Assembly (NCBI GenBank): GCA_049511415.1
Contig: JBEKYC010000031.1
Span: 9,139 to 73,138, forward strand
Origin: Bog-159 sp049511415
GTDB taxonomy: Bacteria > Acidobacteriota > Terriglobia > Bryobacterales > Bryobacteraceae
Direction: 5' to 3'
DNA: 64,000 bases
Position numbers and translations under genes: made by a program. Position 1 is the stretch's first letter; every line of letters begins with the position of its first letter. Below, one piece after another: positions 23,215-30,620 of the stretch. The notes below the pieces were generated by a model. The model had not been told where the DNA came from. It ran no database searches and worked only from the letters and a program-made list of their open reading frames with translations.

Positions 23215-24518
23215 GTGACGGCTCCGTTCCGCGGGGTCACCGCTTCTACCGTAAGTTTGAGTTTATCGATTCCAATGACCCGGACGCGGTCGCCCGGGGC
23301 CACCGGCGCGCCGGACACGGCCTCCCAATATTCGCCGCGAACCAATACGGTGCCGCCCGGCGCCAGCGGCGTGACGGCGGTGCCCATTTCGCCCTGCATG
23401 CCTTCGCGGCCAGTCACCACTTTGTTGCGCCGGGCGCGCACTACCAGGGTGAGCAACAGCATGGTGATGAGGGAGAAGGGCAGCGCCAGTGCGATGGCGG
23501 TGGAAAGATGAATCCGCATTTCGGGCAATGGGCTGTCGATCAACATGACCGCGCCCAACACCATCGACAGCGCGCCGCCCGAGCCCAGGATGCCGTGGGT
23601 GGCGAACTTGGCCTCCAGGATGAATAGCGTGAATGCCAGTAAGAGCAGCGCGGCGCCCAGCCAGTTGATGGGCAGGACCGAAAGCGCGGAGAGTCCCAGC
23701 AGCGCCATAATGGCGCCGAGGATACCGGGCACGATCAATCCGGGAGACGTGAATTCCACATAGATACCCAGCGCGCCCAGCACCAGCAACACCAAGGCAA
23801 TGTTGGGATCGCTGACAGCGGATATGATCCGCTGGCGCAGATTGCGCTCGTATATAGTAACCGCCGCACCGCGGGTATGCAGCGTCACGCGCGTGCCATC
23901 CAGGCGCGTGACTTCGCGGCCATCCAGTTTGTCGAGCAGATCCTGCTCGTCGCGCGCCGAGAGGTCGATGAGGTGCTCGTCGAGCGCCTCTTTGTCGGTG
24001 AATGACTGGCTTTCGCGCACGGCCTTCTCCGCCAGCGCGCTGTTCCGCCCGCGCTTGACGGTGATACTGCGCAATTCGGCGGCCGCGTCATTCTCGAGCT
24101 TCTGCTTCATGACCGCGTCCATCTCACCGCCCATGACGACTGGATGCGCCGCCCCGGTATTGGTGCCGGGCGCCATGGCCGCCACGTCGCCGGCTTCCAG
24201 CAGGAAGAATCCGGCCGAGGCGGCGCGCGAGCCGCTGGGCGTTACATAAGTCACTACCGGGACGGGGGAGGCGATGATCTTTTCGATGGACTGGCGCATC
24301 GCGTCCATCAGACCCCCTGGCGTATTCAAGCGCACCAGCAGCACGGCGGCGTCTTCTTGTTTGGCCTGGGCGATAGCGCGGTTTAGAATCTCGACGGTAA
24401 CCGGATGGATCATGCCATCCACGTCCACCGCTAAGACGCGGGGCGTGGCGGCGCACGCGTTCACCGCCAGCAGTCCCCACAGAATCGGACTTGCGTATCG
24501 TAATCGCACGGCTAACAT
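23211..24518 (-). CDS. nfeD: NfeD-family membrane serine protease, long form
   Basis: 435 residues from the ATG at 24518, which has GGAGG 7 nt upstream. A signal peptide ('PILWGLLAVNACAA') precedes a ClpP-like protease domain with the nucleophile region 'SGSRAASAGFFLLEAGDVAA' and a lysine-containing stretch 'MDAVMKQKLENDAA' (Ser-Lys dyad type). Four or so membrane helices follow, then a C-terminal OB-fold NfeD domain ('GMQGEMGTAVTPLAPGGTVL', 'GEYWEAVS'). It is the first gene of a five-gene run through slipin, SPOR, lipA and lnt and acts at the inner membrane. Confidence 0.92.
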   Translation of the reverse strand: MLAVRLRYASPILWGLLAVNACAATPRVLAVDVDGMIHPVTVEILNRAIAQAKQEDAAVLLVRLNTPGGLMDAMRQSIEKIIASPVPVVTYVTPSGSRAASAGFFLLEAGDVAAMAPGTNTGAAHPVVMGGEMDAVMKQKLENDAAAELRSITVKRGRNSALAEKAVRESQSFTDKEALDEHLIDLSARDEQDLLDKLDGREVTRLDGTRVTLHTRGAAVTIYERNLRQRIISAVSDPNIALVLLVLGALGIYVEFTSPGLIVPGILGAIMALLGLSALSVLPINWLGAALLLLAFTLFILEAKFATHGILGSGGALSMVLGAVMLIDSPLPEMRIHLSTAIALALPFSLITMLLLTLVVRARRNKVVTGREGMQGEMGTAVTPLAPGGTVLVRGEYWEAVSGAPVAPGDRVRVIGIDKLKLTVEAVTPRNGAVT

Positions 24519-24673
24519 TAATATACCTCCAACCGAGGACAACTGTCTGAAACGACACTCCTCACAGCGCATTGGTAATGGAATTAATAAAAACTTTTTT
24601 CGGTATTTCGGGTGAAGTTTGGTAAAATTAGAAAATCAAAGTTCGAAGTTTCTAGGGAGAGAAATATCTATCT

Positions 24674-24973
24674 ATGGCAACAAAAAGAAGCACCAGTCAG
24701 GCTGGAGTATCCGGTGCGGCAACTGCGCGCGCCAAAAGTCCGGTTACCAGGAAACACAAGAACTCCGCTGCAATAGAGAGGCCCGAGAGCGCCAAGGCGG
24801 CCCCATCGAGTCTCGCCGAGTCTCCCCGCACCGCGCCTTCGTGTGATGCAATTGCGCAACTGGCTTATTCGTATTGGGAAGCCCGCGGCTATCAAGGCGG
24901 CTCACCCGAAGAAGATTGGTTGCGCGCCGAGCAGGAATTAGTTTACACTCCGACCACGCTGGTCACTCACTAA
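24674..24973 (+). CDS. DUF2934 domain protein
   Basis: 99 residues. The first 55 are basic, Ser/Ala/Lys-rich and probably disordered; the C-terminal 40 hold the DUF2934 pattern 'AIAQLAYSYWEARGYQGGSP' followed by 'EEDWLRAEQEL'. Such small proteins are common in Acidobacteria and proteobacteria, and their function is unknown. AGGGAGAG lies upstream of the ATG. A TAAAAT box at 24623-24628 could be its -10, but no good -35 is visible. It is transcribed away from nfeD. Confidence 0.8.
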   Translation: MATKRSTSQAGVSGAATARAKSPVTRKHKNSAAIERPESAKAAPSSLAESPRTAPSCDAIAQLAYSYWEARGYQGGSPEEDWLRAEQELVYTPTTLVTH

Positions 24974-25044
24974 GTCGTAACGCACTGCGCTTAGTCGCGT
25001 CACATACTTGCAAAATCGCTAAGATACACGGGCCAGGAACGGGG

Positions 25045-25671
25045 CTACTTATATTTCCGCAAGACGGCTATAAGCCGCCCCTGGATCTGCACGTCCGCGG
25101 CCGGCACGATCATCGGAGCCAACGCCGTGTTGGCGGGCTGCAGGCGAACCTTGCCCGCCGGCTCGCGGTAAAAACGTTTCAGCGTGGTTTCCGCGCCGCC
25201 CACCAGCGCCACCACGATGTCGCCGTCATGCACCTCGGCCGCGCGCTCGATCAGTACCATGTCACCGTCGCAAATATGATCGCCGATCATGGACTCACCC
25301 CGCACTTCGAGCGCGAAGGTGTCCCCGTGGCCGGCGAAATCGGCGAAGCTCAAGGTGGCGCGGTCTTCGACCGCTTCCACCGGGCGACCGGCGGCGATGC
25401 GTCCCATCAGCGGAACGGTCAGCGCCGCGGCATCCCGCTGGCGGCGGTTTTCCTGCACGTACTTGGGACCCAATTCCAGCGAGCGGCTGTGATTGAAGCT
25501 GCGCTTCAGGTAGTTCTTGGTGGTGAGCGCGCTAATGTGTTTGTGCACGGTGGCGAGCGAAGCCAGATGCAGGCCCTGGGCCAGTTCTTCGTAGCTGGGA
25601 CTGTAACCGTTCTCGTCGACGAAAGAGGCAATCAGATCGAGCACTTGCTTTTGCCTGCGTGTCAATGCCAT
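25045..25671 (-). CDS. lexA: LexA repressor (SOS response)
   Basis: 208 residues from the ATG at 25671, with AGGAG 9 nt upstream; 21 more open codons upstream lack support. N-terminal winged helix ('TRRQKQVLDLIASFVDENGY', 'SPSYEELAQGLHLAS'), then the self-cleavage site Ala94-Gly95 in 'GRIAAGRPVEA', the catalytic Ser127 in 'RGESMIG' and Lys165 in 'ETTLKRFYRE'. RecA-stimulated autocleavage would release SOS genes. I could not identify a clear palindromic LexA box in front of it. The gene is divergent from typA. Confidence 0.94.
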   Translation of the reverse strand: MALTRRQKQVLDLIASFVDENGYSPSYEELAQGLHLASLATVHKHISALTTKNYLKRSFNHSRSLELGPKYVQENRRQRDAAALTVPLMGRIAAGRPVEAVEDRATLSFADFAGHGDTFALEVRGESMIGDHICDGDMVLIERAAEVHDGDIVVALVGGAETTLKRFYREPAGKVRLQPANTALAPMIVPAADVQIQGRLIAVLRKYK

Positions 25672-25777
25672 GACAGTTGCTCCTCTCTGATCTATTGTGG
25701 GCGAAGAAAAAGGGAAAAGCAAGCGCGGACGCAATGTTTCACGCTACGATAGGAAAGACCCCGCCGCTGAAGCACCC

Positions 25778-27574
25778 ATGTCAAACGGAAATCCATCGAT
25801 TCGAAACATCGCCATCATCGCGCACGTGGATCATGGCAAGACCACGCTGGTCGACGCCATGCTGAACCAGAGCGGCATTTTTCGCGAGAATGAAGTGCAC
25901 GTCGAGCGCGTGATGGATTCGAACGCCCTGGAGCGGGAACGCGGCATCACCATCCTGGCGAAGATCACGGGCGTGCGTTATCAGGGCGTGAAGATCAATA
26001 TCGTGGACACGCCCGGCCACAGCGATTTCGGCGGCGAAGTGGAGCGCGCGCTCAAGATCGTCGACGGCGTGATGCTGCTGGTGGACGCCAGCGAAGGGCC
26101 GCTGCCACAGACGCGCTACGTGCTCTCGAAGGCGCTCGAAGCCAAGCTGCCGCCGATCGTGGTGATCAACAAGATCGACCGGCCGGATGCGCGCGTGCCG
26201 GAAGTGTTGAACGAGATTTACGATCTGTTCATCGATTTGGACGCGACCGAAGACCAGCTCGATTTTCCGGTTCTCTACACGGTGGCCAAGACCGGCGTGG
26301 CGAAGACCTCCATGGAGGACGCGTCCGGCAATCTGAAGCCTCTGTTCGACGCTATTCTGCGCCATATTCCCGAACCCGCGGGCGATCCGGATAGCGTGCT
26401 GCAGATGCTGGTGGCCAATCTGGATTACAGCGATTACCTGGGCCGGCTGGCGATCGGGAGGGTTTTCGAAGGCACACTGCGCTTTGGCGACACGGTCTCC
26501 ATCTGCAAGCTGGACGGCTCGCGGCATGACACGCGCATCACCAAGCTGTATTCGTTCGAAGGCTTGAAGCGGGTGGATGAGACGGTGGGGCGGCCCGGCG
26601 ACCTCCTCGCGATCGCGGGCGTGGAGGGCATCACCATCGGCGAGACGGTAACCAGCGCGGAGGATCCGCGGCCCCTGCCAGTCGTGCAAATCGACGAACC
26701 GACCATCGCCATGACGTTCACCATTAACACGTCGCCGTTCGTGGGACGGGAAGGCTCCTACGTCACGTCGCGCAATCTCCGGGAGCGGCTGGATAAGGAA
26801 CTGCTCACGAACGTTTCCATACGGGTGGAGGAACTGGGCCACGATACGTTCAAGGTGATGGGGCGGGGCGAACTGCAGTTGGCGATCCTGATCGAGATGA
26901 TGCGGCGCGAGAGTTACGAACTGATGGTGGGCAAGCCGGAGATTCTGACGCGCACGATCGGCGGCAAGACCCACGAGCCGGTGGAACTGCTGGTGATGGA
27001 CGTGCCGGAGTCGTTCCTGGGAGTGGTGATCGAGAAGCTGGGGACGCGCAAGGGCAAGATGACGAAGATGGTGAATCACGGATCGGGACGCGTGCGGCTG
27101 GAGTTCGAAATTCCTTCGCGCGGGCTGATCGGGCTGCGCAGCGAGATTCTGACGGACACGCGCGGCACCGCCATCATGAATTCGCTATTCCATGGATACA
27201 TCGAGTGGCAGGGCGACATCCCCACGCGGCCGACGGGATCGTTGGTGGCGGACCGCGCGGGCAAGGCCACCGGCTACGCCATCTTCAACCTGCAGGAGCG
27301 CGGCGAGATTTTCGTCAGTCCGGGCGCCGATATTTACGAGGGCATGATCATTGGCGAAAACGCCCGCACCGCGGATCTGGATGTGAACATCGTCAAGGAG
27401 AAGAAACTGACGAACATGCGCGCTTCCACGGCGGACGAAGCCATCCGGCTGGTGCCTCCGCGGGTGCTGAACCTGGAGCAGGCCATCGAGTTCATCCGCG
27501 AGGACGAATTCGTGGAAGTGACGCCGGCGTCCATCCGGCTGCGCAAGAAGGTTCTGAAAGCCAACCAGCGATAG
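25778..27574 (+). CDS. typA: Ribosome-associated GTPase TypA/BipA
   Basis: 598 residues from the ATG at 25778. Translational GTPase related to EF-G and LepA that acts on 50S assembly and stress adaptation. G1 'AHVDHGKTTLVDAML', G2 region 'LERERGITILAK', G3 'DTPGHSDFGGE', G4 'NKIDRPDARVP', then domain II, EF-G-like domains III and V, and the BipA-specific C-terminal domain ('ERGEIFVSPGADIYEGMIIG', 'EFVEVTPASIRLRKK'). A longer open frame upstream encodes a basic stretch with no similarity, so the family start was used. Confidence 0.95.
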   Translation: MSNGNPSIRNIAIIAHVDHGKTTLVDAMLNQSGIFRENEVHVERVMDSNALERERGITILAKITGVRYQGVKINIVDTPGHSDFGGEVERALKIVDGVMLLVDASEGPLPQTRYVLSKALEAKLPPIVVINKIDRPDARVPEVLNEIYDLFIDLDATEDQLDFPVLYTVAKTGVAKTSMEDASGNLKPLFDAILRHIPEPAGDPDSVLQMLVANLDYSDYLGRLAIGRVFEGTLRFGDTVSICKLDGSRHDTRITKLYSFEGLKRVDETVGRPGDLLAIAGVEGITIGETVTSAEDPRPLPVVQIDEPTIAMTFTINTSPFVGREGSYVTSRNLRERLDKELLTNVSIRVEELGHDTFKVMGRGELQLAILIEMMRRESYELMVGKPEILTRTIGGKTHEPVELLVMDVPESFLGVVIEKLGTRKGKMTKMVNHGSGRVRLEFEIPSRGLIGLRSEILTDTRGTAIMNSLFHGYIEWQGDIPTRPTGSLVADRAGKATGYAIFNLQERGEIFVSPGADIYEGMIIGENARTADLDVNIVKEKKLTNMRASTADEAIRLVPPRVLNLEQAIEFIREDEFVEVTPASIRLRKKVLKANQR

Positions 27575-27588
27575 CCGCCGCGGGGAAC

Positions 27589-28653
27589 TCAGCGGGCCAG
27601 GGCGAGGACCGATGCGGCGATATCCTGCAAGGGCAGAATACGATCCACGGCGCCGCGCTTGATGGCTTCGTTGGGCATGCCAAAGACTACGGAAGTGGCT
27701 TCATCCTGGGCGATGGTGGCCGCTCCGGCCTGCTTCATTTCGAGCATTCCGGCGGCGCCGTCGTCGCCCATGCCGGTCATAATGACGCCCACCACATTGG
27801 CGCCAGCGTAACGCGCCGCGGAGCGGAACAGGACGTCCACCGAAGGGCGATGACGGGTGACCAGGGGGCCATCCCGGATGTCCACGAAGTATCTGGCGCC
27901 GCTGCGCTTCAGAAGCAGGTGATGGTTGCCGGGAGCGATGAGGGCGCGGCCGCGCAGCACCGTATCGTTGCGCTCGGCCTCCTTCACGGCGATGCGGCAG
28001 AGGCCGTCGAGCCTCTGCGCGAAGGCGCGCGTAAACATCTCCGGCATGTGCTGCACGATCACCATGCCGGGCGCATCCGGAGGCAGCACTTCCAAAAACG
28101 CGCGGAGGGCTTCCGTTCCGCCGGTGGAAGCGCCGATGACCACCACTTTTTCGGTAGTTTCGAGCATGGCGGCCGAGGGCCGCGAAAGAATGGCGTCAGC
28201 CGTGAGCTTGGGTTCGACCGAGGCGCGCAGTCCGGGGGGCCGCAATCGCGCCGATGCCGCCGCTCGCACGGCCTGCGAGAGCATGACCTGGGACTCCTCC
28301 AGGAACTGCCGGCTGCCCAGGCGCGGTTTGGTGATGATCTCCACGGCGCCGTATTCCAGGGCTTTCAGGGTGCTCTGCGCGCCCTCCTCGGCCAGGCTGG
28401 AGCAGATGACCACGGGAATGGGGTGTTGGGTCATGATCTTGCGTAGGAACGTCAGCCCGTCCATGCGGGGCATTTCTATATCCAGCATGATGACGTCCGG
28501 AGCTTGTTCGGCAATGCGTTCGGCGGCGATGAACGGGTCGCTGGCCGTGGCGACGACCTCGATCATGGGGTCCGCGGAAAGCACCTGGCTCAGAGTCTGG
28601 CGCACGAGCGCTGAATCATCCACGATCAGAACGCGTATTTTGTCTGTCATCAT
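27589..28653 (-). CDS. cheB: CheB: chemoreceptor methylesterase/deamidase
   Basis: 354 residues. Receiver domain with the phospho-acceptor Asp58 in 'DVIMLDIEMPRMDGL', then a linker and the methylesterase domain with the catalytic Ser in 'VIGASTGGTEAL', His in 'VIVQHMPEMFT' and Asp in 'GVIMTGMGDDGAAGM'. It removes methyl groups from receptors when phosphorylated by CheA. It is the last gene of the chemotaxis run and overlaps cheD by 4 bp. Its stop is 15 bp from the convergent typA stop. Confidence 0.96.
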   Translation of the reverse strand: MMTDKIRVLIVDDSALVRQTLSQVLSADPMIEVVATASDPFIAAERIAEQAPDVIMLDIEMPRMDGLTFLRKIMTQHPIPVVICSSLAEEGAQSTLKALEYGAVEIITKPRLGSRQFLEESQVMLSQAVRAAASARLRPPGLRASVEPKLTADAILSRPSAAMLETTEKVVVIGASTGGTEALRAFLEVLPPDAPGMVIVQHMPEMFTRAFAQRLDGLCRIAVKEAERNDTVLRGRALIAPGNHHLLLKRSGARYFVDIRDGPLVTRHRPSVDVLFRSAARYAGANVVGVIMTGMGDDGAAGMLEMKQAGAATIAQDEATSVVFGMPNEAIKRGAVDRILPLQDIAASVLALAR

Positions 28654-29186
28654 AGCCTTGTGCCGTAAGAGGCAACGGCCGGGGACGCGGGCGCGCCGCC
28701 GCGGTTCACCATCGCCAACCGGCGGACCAACACCTCGCCCGAGGCGGTGTCGAATTGAATCGAGCGGCCGCGCACTCCGCCCAGATCGGACGCCAGGACG
28801 GTTAATCCCGCGCCTGCCAGTACTTCCCAGGCGGCCCGGGAATTCAACGCGCCCACCGTGGGCTGGCCCGTTCTGGGAACCACGGAAGGGAGCACGTCCG
28901 CGCCGCCGAAGAGCTTGACCTCTACTTCGTGCCGGCAGGCCCCCAGGGCATCGAATTGTTCCGCTAAATATCGAATGCTGAAATCCACGTAACGGAAAGC
29001 GTCGGGCGGTTTAGCGCCTGGAGGACATCGGGGCAACAAGCCATGGCACAGGGCGCCCGCGCCCAGCCGCTCAATCCAAAAAGTGGCGCTCACGCAGGAT
29101 CCCAGGATGGTCTGCAGGATGGCTGGATAGCGCACCAAGTAGACCTCACCGGGTTGCACGCGTATTTCGGGCCGGGCGGTCATCAT
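28650..29186 (-). CDS. cheD: CheD: chemoreceptor glutamine deamidase
   Basis: 178 residues. The catalytic cysteine and histidine are visible in 'ILGSCVSATFW' and 'ALCHGLLPRCPPG', with 'VEVKLFGGADVLP' and the C-terminal 'DLGGVRGRSIQFDTASGEV' motif. CheD deamidates glutamines of receptors and in Bacillus also partners CheC; no CheC is present here. The start overlaps the cheR stop by 4 bp. Confidence 0.93.
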   Translation of the reverse strand: MMTARPEIRVQPGEVYLVRYPAILQTILGSCVSATFWIERLGAGALCHGLLPRCPPGAKPPDAFRYVDFSIRYLAEQFDALGACRHEVEVKLFGGADVLPSVVPRTGQPTVGALNSRAAWEVLAGAGLTVLASDLGGVRGRSIQFDTASGEVLVRRLAMVNRGGAPASPAVASYGTRL

Positions 29187-30022
29187 GTCGACTTCCGGTA
29201 AACCGCGGGCCCCACGGAAAGCAGGGGCAGGTCCATATTCTGCAGGGATTCGGAATGCCCCGCGAAGAAATATCCACCGGGCGCCAGCCGCTCGCTGAGC
29301 CTTTTCAGGAGACGAATCTGCGTGGGCCGGTCAAAATAAATAATGACATTCCGGCAAAAGATGATGGAGGGGCTTTCGGCAAGGCGGTAGTCGCCATCCA
29401 TGAAGTTCAATCGCCGGAATTCGATTTTGGAGCGCAGTTCGGGAACCACCCGCACCAGATCCGATTGCGGATCGCGGCTGCGCATCAGATATTTCTTGCG
29501 TAACTCCGGCGGCACCGGACGCACCGCGTCGGAGCGGAAAATACCGGCGCCGGCTTTGGCCAATACTTCGCTGGAAATATCGGTCGCCAGCACGCCGAAT
29601 GAGAATCCGGGCCGGTTGTGCGCGAACTCGCTGAGCACCATGGCCAGGGTGTATGGCTCTTCTCCCGTGGAGCAGCCGGCGCTCCAGGCCATGATCCGGC
29701 CGGCGCGTTTGCGACTCTCCAATTCCGGCAGAGCGGTGGAAGCGAGGTACTCGAAGTGATCCGGCTCGCGGAAGAAATCCGTTTTGTTGGTGGTTACGGC
29801 ATCGATCATGTGCAGCAGTTCCCGCGCCTTGCCTTCGGGCGAAAACAGATACGCACAGTAAGCGGCGGGCGAGGGCACGTGCAGGTCCCGCTGCCGGCGC
29901 TTCAGCCGGATCTCCAGCATGGTTCTTTTCTCGGGACCCAGGTTGATGCCGCATTCGGCGCGGATCAGCACGCGGAGACGGTCGAAATCCGTGGCCGACA
30001 AGCTGTCGTTTGATTTTTCCAT
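29183..30022 (-). CDS. cheR: CheR: chemoreceptor methyltransferase
   Basis: 279 residues. N-terminal helical domain ('LRVLIRAECGINLGPEKRTM'), the SAM-binding region 'RIMAWSAGCSTGEEPYTLAM', 'GVLATDISSEVL' and 'IIFCRNVIIYFDRP', closing with 'LAPGGYFFAGHSESL'. The beta-subdomain loop 'YLMRSRDPQSDLVRV' has the same length as the loop of Salmonella CheR that binds the receptor's C-terminal pentapeptide (alignment by eye, from memory), which fits the possible EFERY tether on the neighbouring receptor. It methylates receptor glutamates. Confidence 0.95.
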   Translation of the reverse strand: MEKSNDSLSATDFDRLRVLIRAECGINLGPEKRTMLEIRLKRRQRDLHVPSPAAYCAYLFSPEGKARELLHMIDAVTTNKTDFFREPDHFEYLASTALPELESRKRAGRIMAWSAGCSTGEEPYTLAMVLSEFAHNRPGFSFGVLATDISSEVLAKAGAGIFRSDAVRPVPPELRKKYLMRSRDPQSDLVRVVPELRSKIEFRRLNFMDGDYRLAESPSIIFCRNVIIYFDRPTQIRLLKRLSERLAPGGYFFAGHSESLQNMDLPLLSVGPAVYRKST

Positions 30023-30078
30023 TCCTGGGGCGTGGCGAGCGGGGTGGGCCGGAATCCCGGCCCACCCGCTCTCTGTTT

Positions 30079-30591
30079 TCAGACCGCCGCTTCCGTCAGC
30101 GGGCTGACGGTTTCGCCGCTGCGGACCGCGGCCAGTTCCTCGACCGAAAAGACCCGGTCGATATCCAGGATCATGATCAATCCTCCCTCGCGCTTGCCCA
30201 CCCCGCGGATGAAGTCGGTACGGATCTGCGTGCCGATCCGCGGCGGCGGTTGAATGTGTTCGGGCTCCAGGTCGATCACTTCTTCCACCGAATCGGCCAG
30301 CGCGCCGATAATGTTGGATTCGCCCTCCACCAGCATCTCGACCACGACGATGCAGGTGTTGACCGTTTTCTCGGTCTTGGACATTTCAAAGCACAGGCGC
30401 AGATCGACCACGGGCACTACGTTGCCCCGTAGATTGATGACGCCGCGCATGAAATCGGGGGTTCGCGGAACTTTGGTGATGGTGGTAAAGTCCAGGACTT
30501 CACGGACCTTGGCCACGTCGGTGGCGAACACCTCCTCTCCCAGCCGGAAAGTGAGGTATTGCCGGGTTTCGGTAATGTCGGTAACGCTCAT
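30079..30591 (-). CDS. cheW: CheW: receptor-kinase coupling protein
   Basis: 170 residues, a single CheW SH3-like domain: 'YLTFRLGEEVFATDVAKVRE', 'PDFMRGVINLRGNVVPVVDL', 'ADSVEEVIDLEPEHIQPPP' and 'KREGGLIMILDIDRVFSVEE'. It bridges the receptor and CheA in signalling arrays. It lies 29 bp after the receptor gene and 56 bp before cheR on the same strand. Confidence 0.95.
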   Translation of the reverse strand: MSVTDITETRQYLTFRLGEEVFATDVAKVREVLDFTTITKVPRTPDFMRGVINLRGNVVPVVDLRLCFEMSKTEKTVNTCIVVVEMLVEGESNIIGALADSVEEVIDLEPEHIQPPPRIGTQIRTDFIRGVGKREGGLIMILDIDRVFSVEELAAVRSGETVSPLTEAAV

Positions 30592-30620
30592 CGTCAGCTT
30601 CCTTTCCCAGGCGGCGAAGC

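Noticed and set aside
27205..28446. 413-residue plus-strand open frame across typA and cheB
   Set aside because: It lies in other frames of two certain genes, starts inside typA and has a low-complexity His/Gly/Arg composition typical of GC-rich shadow frames.
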